Below, piece after piece: positions 5,668 to 14,052 of a DNA stretch of 31,012 bases (its first letter is position 1; the number at the start of each line of letters is the position of its first letter). Below the pieces are notes generated by a model, which was not told the origin of the DNA, ran no database searches, and saw nothing but the letters and a program-made list of their open reading frames with translations. This DNA is from a bacterium (lineage in GTDB: Bacteria > Ratteibacteria > UBA8468 > B48-G9 > JAFGKM01): positions 1 to 31,012 of the forward strand of contig DAOOVW010000018.1 in NCBI GenBank assembly GCA_035370465.1, written 5' to 3'. The position numbers were made by a program, and so were the translations under genes.

Positions 5668-7617
5668 TCAAGGAGCAGTTTCATTAGGTTTTTCCAATAC
5701 AGTCCGATTCTTAAATTCTTCTAAATCCATATACCTTGTTTTATCAAGCCAGCCAGGTATTTTTGTATTATTCCAGTCAAGCATTATTTTTAAAAGTTTT
5801 AACCTCTCTTCTTCCCACAGAGAACTTTGACTTGAATCAATTTGTTTCTTTATATAATCTTCAAATTTCTTTTTATACTCTTGTATATTACCTTCTTTTT
5901 CTTCGCATAATTTCCATCCCTTCTCATCAAAAAGAGAACTATACCTTTCTTCTCTCTCTATTAAAAAAAGTTCAGGTGTGATTTTAACTGAACCAAGTCC
6001 CAGTGGTTTTGCCATCCCTAATTTATGATAGCAGTTGGTAGGTAGGTCAAGAACAAAAAGAAGTGCACCCAACTCTTCTTCTGTAAGGTTTTCAAACCTT
6101 ATCCTCCCTTGAAATTCAATACCCTTTTTGACAGGAGTTATTATAGTGTAGTGGCTTTTTTCGCATCCTAAGGCAAATTCCTTCAGGCATTTCTTGAATT
6201 CAGAGTTATCAAGTTCATCAAAAAATTTATTGAGTTTGTACTTATCATCATTTTTATCATCTCTTGTTATATCACCCCTTGTTTCTTCATTAAGTATTTC
6301 ATCTATATCCTGTCTCTCCTTGAAAAATTCTTCAAAGGCCCTTTTGCTAAACTCAATTTCTCCTTTCCAGTTATTATTGTTGTCTCTGTGCCAGTAAAGT
6401 TTGTATCCCCTTATATCTGTATCATCATCGTCCCAGTGTTTTAAGTCTTTGGGAGTAGATGAACTATTCTGTTCTAAATAGTGTTGAAAGGCAGTTGGTT
6501 TTGGCTCTGACAAAATCTGGGGAGATGTCTCTTCAAGCAGGTAATTATTTTCATTTAAGATATTGGCATCTTCAAAAAATACCCTTGTTGCCCAGGCATT
6601 TTCTTTCCCAAATATTGCCTCTGCAAAGTCAATTTTGTCTGTATTTTCCTGTTTTATATGGTCTTTTATTGTTTTTTCATATGGCAGACGGAAAAAACCC
6701 GTATGCCCAAATGCTATTATTTTATTACTGGACCCATTATCAGTAATATAAAAACAAGGTATCCCCTCTTTGTATTTAGGACTCTTTACCATTTCAAGAA
6801 GATTTATCCTTTCATCTCGTTGTTTATCATTCTCGTAATTTGATACAACCTCTTCCTCTAATTCCATCTCGTTGTTATCAGGTAAATTTATAATCCATTG
6901 ATAATGTTTTTTATTCCCTAATGGACCAGAAGCAATGAGGCATCCTTCTTTATAGGAATTTTGAGACGATAAGGAAATATTATTCACTCTATTATATTCT
7001 AATTGTACTTCTTTTTTACTAGGAAATGTTTTTTTAAGATAGTCCTTGTTAGCAGGTGGTTCAAACCAGATTTTTTTGTAGTCAAATACATTAAACACAT
7101 GGGGACCTACTTTAAAAATTTTGTCTGTGATAAAATTTCCATTTATTCTATAAAACTGCCTACCAAGAGAATCGGTTTTTGCTGGTCGTATATAATATTT
7201 GTCATTTTTTTTGACTAACCAACCTGCTTTCATTTTAGGACTTATTATTATTCCTATTTTATTAGAAGATGAAAAATCAATCATTTTGCTCCGATATGTA
7301 TTTCCTAAACTACTTGGATCTCCAACTGCACGGTAATATAATCTTTTGTCATCAAAAAAGGAAAATTTGCTGTAAGAGACAATTTCAATTAGCGTTCTTA
7401 TCATTCCTCTTAAAGAACTTCCCGGAATTTTGGGTTTGCCATTAATTGAAAAAAATTCAGAGCCCTCACCTCTTATAAATAGTGGTGTTATTGTTTTAAT
7501 TTTTATGTCTATGTATCCTGATAATCTGTTCTTATGAAATTTATTAAAATCATCAGGTAATTCTGGTGCAGAAACAACCTTTTTGTTAATAGGAATGAAA
7601 TTGTATGGAGCACTCAT
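5668..7617 (-). CDS. TIGR03986-type CRISPR RAMP protein
   Basis: A 649-aa RAMP (Cas7/Cas5-like fold) protein, probably a structural subunit of the type III-D complex. The N-terminus SAPYNFIPINKKVVSAPELPD and the block LSGYIDIKIKTITPLFIRG followed by KIPGSSLRGMIRTL are the hallmarks of the TIGR03986 family as I recall it. A C-terminal glycine-rich segment (LGMAKPLGLGSVKI) is the usual RAMP G-loop. There is no acidic residue in the loop just before IPGSSLRG, so it may not be an RNase subunit. I place the start at ATG 7617, not at the upstream ATG at 7647, because AAGGAGG lies seven bases before it. The gene is isolated from the others by array 3 upstream and array 2 downstream. Its 3' end is duplicated as a fossil at 3057-3121. 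Confidence 0.85.
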   Translation of the reverse strand: MSAPYNFIPINKKVVSAPELPDDFNKFHKNRLSGYIDIKIKTITPLFIRGEGSEFFSINGKPKIPGSSLRGMIRTLIEIVSYSKFSFFDDKRLYYRAVGDPSSLGNTYRSKMIDFSSSNKIGIIISPKMKAGWLVKKNDKYYIRPAKTDSLGRQFYRINGNFITDKIFKVGPHVFNVFDYKKIWFEPPANKDYLKKTFPSKKEVQLEYNRVNNISLSSQNSYKEGCLIASGPLGNKKHYQWIINLPDNNEMELEEEVVSNYENDKQRDERINLLEMVKSPKYKEGIPCFYITDNGSSNKIIAFGHTGFFRLPYEKTIKDHIKQENTDKIDFAEAIFGKENAWATRVFFEDANILNENNYLLEETSPQILSEPKPTAFQHYLEQNSSSTPKDLKHWDDDDTDIRGYKLYWHRDNNNNWKGEIEFSKRAFEEFFKERQDIDEILNEETRGDITRDDKNDDKYKLNKFFDELDNSEFKKCLKEFALGCEKSHYTIITPVKKGIEFQGRIRFENLTEEELGALLFVLDLPTNCYHKLGMAKPLGLGSVKITPELFLIEREERYSSLFDEKGWKLCEEKEGNIQEYKKKFEDYIKKQIDSSQSSLWEEERLKLLKIMLDWNNTKIPGWLDKTRYMDLEEFKNRTVLEKPNETAP

Positions 7618-7675
7618 TGTTTTCCTCCTTGTTATCTGGTAGTTCAAAATATTTTTTTGTATTTCTTCCTTTATA

Positions 7676-7892
7676 TTTCCTCCCCTTTTCCAAAGGGTCA
7701 GGGGGAGATTTCTCTAAAATCCCCTCTAACCACCCCCACCTATATCCTCCCCCCTCATATGGGGAGGAATTAAATCCCCTCTAACCCCCTTTGTAAAAGG
7801 GGGGAATGGGGGGATTTATAAAAGGAGGGTTGGGGTGGATTTTTCTATCTTTTTCCCCTCGCCCCCTTACGGGAGAGGGCCAAAGGGAGATT
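7676..7892. repeat. GC-rich hairpin cluster on the trailer side of array 3
   Basis: Third copy of the cluster, more diverged: a CCTCCCC/GGGGAGG hairpin (about 7747-7767), a CCCCCTTT/AAAGGGGG stem (about 7785-7803), then GGAGGGTTGGGGTGGATTTT, shared with the other two, and GGGAGAGGGCCAAAGGGAGA leading into the first degenerate repeat. It contains no gene. In the transcription direction it lies after array 3 and before the RAMP gene. Confidence 0.7.
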
Positions 7893-8268
7893 TCTCAAGT
7901 CCCCAGTCCTGGGGATGTCCTTTGGGACTAATCAAATTGTCTGGATATGGATTTTTTATTGTTTCAGTCCCCAGTTCTGGGGATGTCCTTTGGGACGAAA
8001 AACTTGATGGAGTATAAATTTAAAGTGTTTCAGTCCCCAGGACTGGCGATGTCCTTTGGGACAAGGATGTTCCTGGAGATTGGGTCAAAGTATATTAGTT
8101 TCAGTCCCCAGTTCTGGGGATGTCCTTTGGGACAAAAAGTTCCTTATAATACAAAAGTTGTAGCGTTTCAGTCCCCAGTCCTGGGGATGTCCTTTGGGAC
8201 ATGTTTCCGAGGAAACACGAAAAATGATTCAAGTTTCAGTCCCCAGACCTGGGGATGTCCTTTAGGAC
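7893..8268 (-). CRISPR. CRISPR array 3: 6 repeats, 5 spacers
   Basis: Repeats lie at 7893-7928 (degenerate start), 7961-7996, 8027-8062, 8098-8133, 8165-8200 and 8233-8268; the spacers are 32, 30, 35, 31 and 32 nt. The repeat family is that of arrays 1 and 2. The repeat at 8027 has GA in the loop and one arm mismatch (CTGGCG). The leader-proximal repeat at 8233 differs at the loop and ends TTTAGGAC, so the repeat copied during acquisition would itself be a variant. The array lies between Csx19 and the RAMP gene, on the same inferred transcript. Confidence 0.98.
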
Positions 8269-8402
8269 TCTTCCTTTGAAAACCATTGATATTCAAAGGA
8301 TGTATTGACAAAAATTTCTAATCTCCCACAAAATTGTCCCTTTTTCCCATTTTCCCCATAGGTTCTGAATAAAGTTTTCAAAGAGCAATTTTATTATATG
8401 TT
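8269..8402 (-). promoter_or_regulatory. Leader of CRISPR array 3
   Basis: Matches the array 2 leader over roughly 100 nt, including the CCTTTGAA/TTCAAAGG inverted repeat (8273-8280 and 8292-8299), CTCCCACAAAATTGT and CATAGGTTCTGAATAA. It ends at the Csx19 stop codon, as the array 2 leader ends at the RAMP stop codon. Any leader promoter would therefore sit at or inside the 3' end of the preceding cas gene. Confidence 0.75.
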
Positions 8403-8957
8403 TCACTTATTAATAGGGTAGATATCTACAAATCTGCTGTCAAAAAATCCTGCCTGTCCTATTTCATTATGTCTTATATAGTTTCTTGTTTTAAGCATAA
8501 GACGTCTATTATTATTCAATTTAAGGTTATTAAAAGGAACAATAAGTTTTATACCTCTATCTTCATAAATCTCACTAAAGCCATCCTGTAAATTTTTTGA
8601 CTTTGTTCCCCATATTACTTGTTGTGCATCAATTACTTCTGTATTTTCACCTTCATTATCTATTCTTATTCTGCATTTATAAGTATTAGAGGATGACCTC
8701 CATATGAATATTTCTTTATCTTTATTGAAGGCACGCAATTGAAGAAGATGCGAAAAGTCAGGTGTCTTTCCATTATGAAAAATAAAATTTTTTTCAATTT
8801 TCCCAATAAAAATAGCATAATTTAGCCAGACCACAATATATCCATCAGAAATGTTATTTTTAATAAAATTCTCTATATTATTAAGGATATCTATCTTATC
8901 ATCAGGTAGTTCTACTATACTTTTAATTTTTTTTATACAACCTATTTCATTGTCCAT
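8403..8957 (-). CDS. csx19: Csx19, type III-D CRISPR protein
   Basis: A 184-aa protein of the Csx19 family (TIGR03984), a subunit known only from type III-D loci. Supporting segments are YIVVWLNYAIFIGKI near the N-terminus, LLQLRAFNKDKEIFIWRS, QQVIWGT, EDRGIKLIVPF, and the C-terminal TRNYIRHNEIGQAGFFDSRF, which I recognise as the family's most conserved block. I start at ATG 8957 (MDNEIG), preceded by GGAG, not at the TTG at 8969. The gene overlaps the end of the double-RAMP gene by 11 nt, so translation is probably coupled. Array 3 follows immediately. Its biochemical role is not established; complex assembly is the natural guess. Confidence 0.88.
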   Translation of the reverse strand: MDNEIGCIKKIKSIVELPDDKIDILNNIENFIKNNISDGYIVVWLNYAIFIGKIEKNFIFHNGKTPDFSHLLQLRAFNKDKEIFIWRSSSNTYKCRIRIDNEGENTEVIDAQQVIWGTKSKNLQDGFSEIYEDRGIKLIVPFNNLKLNNNRRLMLKTRNYIRHNEIGQAGFFDSRFVDIYPINK

Positions 8958-10308
8958 TTTTAACTCCAATTTTTTTTAAAAAGGCATTTACATAATTTTC
9001 AAGTTCTTCTTTATCTTCATTAGATACTTCAAGGTTTTCACCCTCCTGTCTTATTGTAATTTTTTTATCTCCTGCGTTAATCTCTGCCTCAATACCCCTT
9101 AAAACACCTCTGCCGATATTTTTTTCTCCACCAATAGGTAGGTCCTCATTCCACAGGTCTTTTAATACTAAAAGAATAAGTCCTACCTCCCAATTGCAGT
9201 AGTCAGTTATTTTTATTCTTATTTTAATTCTTTCATCTTTATGCCATATTGGCTTGCTTTCAAATAATAGATGCTGAATAACTCCACCTGTGAACCTATC
9301 AATTTTTATCCTTTTCTGCTCTTTTTCTTCTACATTTTCAATAATACTTTCCTCAAATATTACCTTACTTTTTATTGGTTCTTTATCAGATTTTTCTTCT
9401 GCCCAGCCAAATAGTTCATCTAAAAATTTTTCATCACCACCAAGTGTTTTTATAATTTTGACTGCCCTATTTCTTATAGTTCCCTTGATTGAAGTGCCGG
9501 AAAGGATAGGACTTCCTTTTGATTTAAGATGCGATTTATCAGAATCTCCAGTATATGAACCAATAATCAGAGAATTTTTTAAAGAAAATGTTGCTTCAAT
9601 AATAATGTCTTTTTTTGATTTTTTATTTAATGGTTTGATTTCTTCCCAATTTTTATTAATTTGATTTTTTTGTTCTATTGTTTGCCAATTTTCTGACTTT
9701 CTAAATTCCAACCATTTATTTGTATCTTCTGGGAAATTAAATTGATATATTTTTTCATCTTTAAGTTTTATTCTTCCAAATCCCTTTGTAGTTAAAGCAC
9801 CAATATAAATTTTTTCATTTTTCAGGTCTTCTATAATTGTCTTTATGACTTGAAGAAAGAGATTTTTGTAAAACCCATCTCTTATTGTTATTTCTCCATA
9901 AAGTGAAAATTCTGCACCTGGTTCCAATATCTCATATTCATATTTTTTGCCTGATTCTGCAATCCCTTTGTTGTTAATTTTTATTCCATCTCTTACAGTA
10001 ATAAGAGGTTCATTTTTTAATATAAGGTCATCAATAATAAAATGGCTCTGAAAAAATTTGCCGTTTGTATTTTCACTTCCCCAGAAGTAATCAAGTTGTG
10101 TTTTATTAATGTCTTTTAAATCGGCTTCACTATAAAAATAGTTTCTTAATGCACCAATAAATGAACTTGCAGGAATATAGGGAATGTTTTTGTCATAACC
10201 TTTCATAATTTCGCTATCAACCAATTCTCCTTTACCTGTTCCTATAATAATTGGTGAGGTTGTTATAATATCCCCTGTAAAGATTATTTTGCCTGTAAGT
10301 TTATCCAT
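8947..10308 (-). CDS. Csm3-like double-RAMP (Cas7-Cas7 fusion) of type III-D
   Basis: 453 aa with two Cas7-like RAMP domains in tandem. Domain 1 (about 5-185) has SPIIIGTGKGELVDSEIM with D31 in the Csm3 catalytic-loop position, then YIPASSFIGALRNYF, DYFWGSE and the G-loop LTTKGFGRIKL. Domain 2 (about 233-430) has NSLIIGSYTGDSDKSH with D255/D257 in the matching loop, SPILSGTSIKGTIRNRA, LDELFGWAEE and IGGEKNIGRGVLRG. Csm3-type subunits form the backbone on the crRNA and cut bound target RNA with the loop aspartate. Both loops retain an aspartate, so two cleavage sites per protein are possible. The ATG at 10308 follows the Csx10 stop by one base, with GGAAAG as ribosome binding site. The gene overlaps Csx19 by 11 nt. 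Confidence 0.9.
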   Translation of the reverse strand: MDKLTGKIIFTGDIITTSPIIIGTGKGELVDSEIMKGYDKNIPYIPASSFIGALRNYFYSEADLKDINKTQLDYFWGSENTNGKFFQSHFIIDDLILKNEPLITVRDGIKINNKGIAESGKKYEYEILEPGAEFSLYGEITIRDGFYKNLFLQVIKTIIEDLKNEKIYIGALTTKGFGRIKLKDEKIYQFNFPEDTNKWLEFRKSENWQTIEQKNQINKNWEEIKPLNKKSKKDIIIEATFSLKNSLIIGSYTGDSDKSHLKSKGSPILSGTSIKGTIRNRAVKIIKTLGGDEKFLDELFGWAEEKSDKEPIKSKVIFEESIIENVEEKEQKRIKIDRFTGGVIQHLLFESKPIWHKDERIKIRIKITDYCNWEVGLILLVLKDLWNEDLPIGGEKNIGRGVLRGIEAEINAGDKKITIRQEGENLEVSNEDKEELENYVNAFLKKIGVKNGQ

Positions 10309-10309
10309 T

Positions 10310-12526
10310 TTACTTTCCTTTTTTGTTTAGATACCTTGCCATTCTAAAAAATGTTAACCAGTATATCTTAAAGAGTTCAAACTTTTCATTATTATTAAGG
10401 TCAAATGGGAAACCCTTTATGAAACTACTATAAGGAGTTCGGAAGTTTTGTATTATCGGTTCAATAATGTCTATATTTTTCAAATTGTCCCATATTTTTA
10501 TTTTTTGAAGTTCTTTTCCAGCAGGTTTATCCTTCATCTCTTTAAGTTTATCTTCAATATCTTTTATTTCTTTTGCATCCATTACTATTTTTTCTATTCT
10601 TCCTATTAAGGAATTCGTTATTTTCTTTTGATAAGTGTTTGCTTCCTTAATTGCTTCGTGTTTTATGTTTTCTATCAGTATATCCATAAGTATTGAGGTA
10701 AGAATTTTGTTAAATGTTGCTGATGTATTTCCTGTTTTCTTTAATTGTTCTTCATACTTTACACCTTTATATTGGCTTTTATCAGTCAGCCAGTTTATCT
10801 TTACTCTTCCAAATCCCAATTCTCTTTTTTCACCAATACCATCCCTTTCAAGTTCTGACAGTTTTTTAAGTTCAGGACTATTTTTTAATTTTATTTTGAA
10901 TGATGTTCCTTCTTTAAAAGATATTTCTCTTTGTGTTTTACATTTCCATATACCCATAAATCCTTCAGAAAAATCAATATTTGCAAATGCTTTTTCTTCA
11001 ATTTCTATTTCACCACCAGAAAAATATTGTTCAAGATATTTCTTCAATCTTTCTATTGAAACTTCCGGGAAACCATATTCATTGTATAGTATGATAGGAG
11101 AAATAGCAGTTAAGGTAAATTCTGTGTCAGTAAGATTTATTTTTTCAATTTCTTCAGGTTCGCCAAAAGAAAATTCTATCTCTCCATACTGGGCAGTTTT
11201 TGAACGACCTATATTTTCAGTAAATTTCTCCCCAAAACAATCCTTATTCTCCTCAAAACAATTCTTAATAAAAGAAAGGTAAGATACATCCCCTATTAAA
11301 TATCCTTTGAATTCCTGTCCTTCATCTATTGATTCATAATAAAAAATACCTCCTTCAACACTATGACCCGCAGTTCTGTTTTCTCTTGTATTGTGGAAAT
11401 AAAATCTTTTGTTGATTGCACATTTAACAATGTTATTACCATTATAATCAACAAAACCACCTAATGGCCTGGTTTTTTCTCCTGGTTCTTCTTCAAATAG
11501 ATTATATATATTGTTTTCAGAAGGTAATTCAGTAGGTAGTGTTTCTGCTTTTTTGATGTGAATTGATAAAGGGGCAGGGTAAAACTCTTTTTCTTCTTTT
11601 GAAGGATAGGCAGGTGTTATGGTGAGTTTTCCATCAAGAAATAGTTCACGAAATACCTTGTCTTTATGTGCATCATTTCCCAAATTAAATTTCTTTATAA
11701 ACTTATTTGCAAGGATACCTCTAATGAGGGTCCCTGGTATATATTCCTCAGTTGAAACAGTGTTCTGGTCTCCTGTCTGCTTTGTAATTATTATGGGAGA
11801 CAATGTTTTTATAGTAAATGGAAGTTTTTTAATTTCACCAGTTTTGCCCTGACAGGAATATAATTCATTAGAAACTTCTTTTGTATTATTTTGTTGTGAA
11901 GGAATAGATGTTAAGTTTTTAATTTCTTTATCAATATCTACTATAGAAATTCCTTCTATCTCACATTTTATTTTACCAAGTCCCCTGTTTCTCCTCACTC
12001 CTATTCTTTTCAGGTTTATAACTGCAAGGAAAAGGAGGGACTTTTCATCATCTGTTATGTCTTTATCAGAGATTGTCCCTTCAAATTCTATAAATGGTTT
12101 TAGAACCCTGTAAGTTCTTAATGAATGGGGCTTTGCTACACCTTTTTCATTTATGGCTGTCTGTTGTCTTGTTTCAGTAAAGTATTTAATTATGTTTTCC
12201 TTTGATAAAACAAATCTGCTATTTTTATCTTTCCTTGCTTCTTTTATCAGTTCTGTTATATTTTTATAGTCCTTTATAAAAAGATTTGAAAATTTTGTTT
12301 TTCCTTCATTAGACCCTGTCCCAAAAATTGATTCAAGATAGTTGCTATTAGATATACCAAGTATTTCAATTATTTCTGTTGCACTTTCTTTTAATAGTCC
12401 TTTAATTCTTTTTGCTGGAATAAATGGTATTCCAAAATCATCAAAAATAATGTCGCTGTCTATAAGTACAGATGCTTCTCCTGAACCAACAAGTGTATAA
12501 GACAATGTTTTAATTTTTAGTTTCAT
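10310..12526 (-). CDS. csx10: Csx10, type III-D RAMP with long C-terminal extension
   Basis: A 738-aa Csx10 family protein (TIGR02674), the Cas5-like RAMP that marks type III-D. The N-terminal RAMP has GIPFIPAKRIKGLLKESA (about 32-49), FGTGSNEGKTKFS, TRQQTAINEKGVAKPHSLRT (119-138) and the G-loop RRNRGLGKIKCE. A second RAMP-like region follows (about 235-460) with TLSPIIITKQ, YIPGTLIRGILANKF and RPLGGFVDYN. The region from about 620 to the end is helical and Lys/Glu-rich and could be a fused small subunit, since no Csm2/Cmr5-like gene is seen; that is inference. The ATG at 12526 has GAGGG upstream and lies seven bases after the Cas10 stop. One transcript with its neighbours is likely. Confidence 0.9.
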   Translation of the reverse strand: MKLKIKTLSYTLVGSGEASVLIDSDIIFDDFGIPFIPAKRIKGLLKESATEIIEILGISNSNYLESIFGTGSNEGKTKFSNLFIKDYKNITELIKEARKDKNSRFVLSKENIIKYFTETRQQTAINEKGVAKPHSLRTYRVLKPFIEFEGTISDKDITDDEKSLLFLAVINLKRIGVRRNRGLGKIKCEIEGISIVDIDKEIKNLTSIPSQQNNTKEVSNELYSCQGKTGEIKKLPFTIKTLSPIIITKQTGDQNTVSTEEYIPGTLIRGILANKFIKKFNLGNDAHKDKVFRELFLDGKLTITPAYPSKEEKEFYPAPLSIHIKKAETLPTELPSENNIYNLFEEEPGEKTRPLGGFVDYNGNNIVKCAINKRFYFHNTRENRTAGHSVEGGIFYYESIDEGQEFKGYLIGDVSYLSFIKNCFEENKDCFGEKFTENIGRSKTAQYGEIEFSFGEPEEIEKINLTDTEFTLTAISPIILYNEYGFPEVSIERLKKYLEQYFSGGEIEIEEKAFANIDFSEGFMGIWKCKTQREISFKEGTSFKIKLKNSPELKKLSELERDGIGEKRELGFGRVKINWLTDKSQYKGVKYEEQLKKTGNTSATFNKILTSILMDILIENIKHEAIKEANTYQKKITNSLIGRIEKIVMDAKEIKDIEDKLKEMKDKPAGKELQKIKIWDNLKNIDIIEPIIQNFRTPYSSFIKGFPFDLNNNEKFELFKIYWLTFFRMARYLNKKGK

Positions 12527-12533
12527 TTTTCCC

Positions 12534-14051
12534 TCACAAAAGTTCTTTTGGATAAAAATCCATAAGTTCTATTATGTCAAAATATGGTGTTTTGTCGTTT
12601 ACTCTTATATCTTCGCTATAAGGGGGAGCATAAGGAATTTCGTAAAAAGTGTACCCTTTAATGTCCATCTCTTTAACAAACATTTTTATTTCTGATTCAG
12701 ATTTTGTTGTAACTTCCCGTAGTTGTTCTATTTTTGTTCTTGTCCAATTATTGAAAAATTTTATACCTCCTTTAAGATGGTAAATACTATTTTCCTGAGT
12801 GTTATTATCTATTCTATATGGACCAAAAGGCAATAGGCCATAAGGTATTTTAAAACTTCTTTCTCTGATTTCTTCAAGTGTTCCTGAAAAACCCCTTGAA
12901 GAGATAAGAAAATCAAGATATGAAGAATTTTCTTCTTTTCTTGATTCTTTTTTTGCATTTTCACATAGTTGTTCAGACAACTGATATGCACGGTAAAAAG
13001 GATATTTTGTCTTAACAATAGAAACCCCAGCACATGCAGAAAGTTTTTCTCCCTTGATTTGTTGTTCACTAAATTTGGTGATAAATTTTTCAGCAAGATA
13101 AACCCCCAACCTTCCATCACAAACAAAGGTAATATCATCACCACCTATTATAATTGGTCTTATTGGCAAAATGGTTTTACCATTTCCATCTGTGTGAAAA
13201 TGGAAATTGTTTTTAGGACCCAATATTCTATTTTCAATTAAACCAACTAAATCTTCAATAGTTTCTTTAAATGCTTTCTGGGTATTTTCTTTAACTCTTA
13301 TAGATAAGTTCCTTAGCTCTTTAAGGGTATTGCATTTTTCAAACCTCTTTCCCATGTTATTGCCGTCTATATGGACAACTGCTATATAGTTTTTGTGTTC
13401 TACCTGACCAAGTTTGTCAATCTCATTTGTGAAGGTATATGTCTCTCCAAGTTCATCTTTAAGCATATCTTGTATATGAGACAATGACTTTTCTCCTGCT
13501 TCTATTTTTACCTTTGAGACATTTGAAATCCATTTATCTTTATAATAAATTTCAGCAGATTCACCAGAAAAAGGACAGTCAGCAGTAATGCCATATTTTG
13601 GTAATGTTATTATAGGGAAATAGATGTTTTTATTTTTTTTCAGGTTTTTATGTATCTCTTTCATTGAATTTGTAAAGGAATTTGCAGAGTTGTTTAAATT
13701 GAAATTCGGATTTATTCCAAAAGAGGTTCTTAATCCAGGTGTTTTTTCCAACAAGATATTTGTGAAATTTTTAATAAATTCCTTATGTTTTCCATTATTT
13801 ACTTCAAACAAAATAAGTGCATTGCCTCCACCAATATATCCAATACCATATGGGGAAAAGTTCATATAAGATGGATTGTTTTTCCAAGTATCTAAATTAG
13901 GAGAGGTACTATGAAAAGTTCTGAGTGCATCTTTCAAATATTCCTCATAAATTTGTTCAACAAGATATGATGCACCTACATTTTCTATAAGTTTGTTGCT
14001 TGAAAATATATAATTCTGAATTGATACTGTATCAATTAAAACGCCTACCAT
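12534..14051 (-). CDS. cas10: Cas10 lacking the HD nuclease domain
   Basis: A 505-aa large subunit of the type III-D effector, predicted to make cyclic oligoadenylates when target RNA is bound. A first palm-like domain (about 1-180) begins GVLIDTVSIQNYIFSSNKL and has GYIGGGNALILFE at the position of the inactive palm turn. The second palm (about 220-370) has VVHIDGNNMGKRF (D229) and the catalytic IIGGDDITFV (G303-D306), followed by SACAGVSIVKTKYPFYRAY. No N-terminal HD domain is present; the protein starts directly in the palm, so ssDNA cleavage by this subunit is not expected. Only one Cys (DCPFSGE) is seen in the zinc-ribbon area. The ATG at 14051 has GGAGG just upstream, one base after the CARF gene. 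Intact GGDD plus a CARF gene argue that signalling is functional. Confidence 0.92.
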   Translation of the reverse strand: MVGVLIDTVSIQNYIFSSNKLIENVGASYLVEQIYEEYLKDALRTFHSTSPNLDTWKNNPSYMNFSPYGIGYIGGGNALILFEVNNGKHKEFIKNFTNILLEKTPGLRTSFGINPNFNLNNSANSFTNSMKEIHKNLKKNKNIYFPIITLPKYGITADCPFSGESAEIYYKDKWISNVSKVKIEAGEKSLSHIQDMLKDELGETYTFTNEIDKLGQVEHKNYIAVVHIDGNNMGKRFEKCNTLKELRNLSIRVKENTQKAFKETIEDLVGLIENRILGPKNNFHFHTDGNGKTILPIRPIIIGGDDITFVCDGRLGVYLAEKFITKFSEQQIKGEKLSACAGVSIVKTKYPFYRAYQLSEQLCENAKKESRKEENSSYLDFLISSRGFSGTLEEIRERSFKIPYGLLPFGPYRIDNNTQENSIYHLKGGIKFFNNWTRTKIEQLREVTTKSESEIKMFVKEMDIKGYTFYEIPYAPPYSEDIRVNDKTPYFDIIELMDFYPKELL

Positions 14052-14052
14052 C

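Noticed and set aside
8957..8969. Upstream TTG start for Csx19 adding four residues
   Set aside because: It would place the start on top of the GGAG that serves the ATG at 8957 and has no ribosome binding site of its own.
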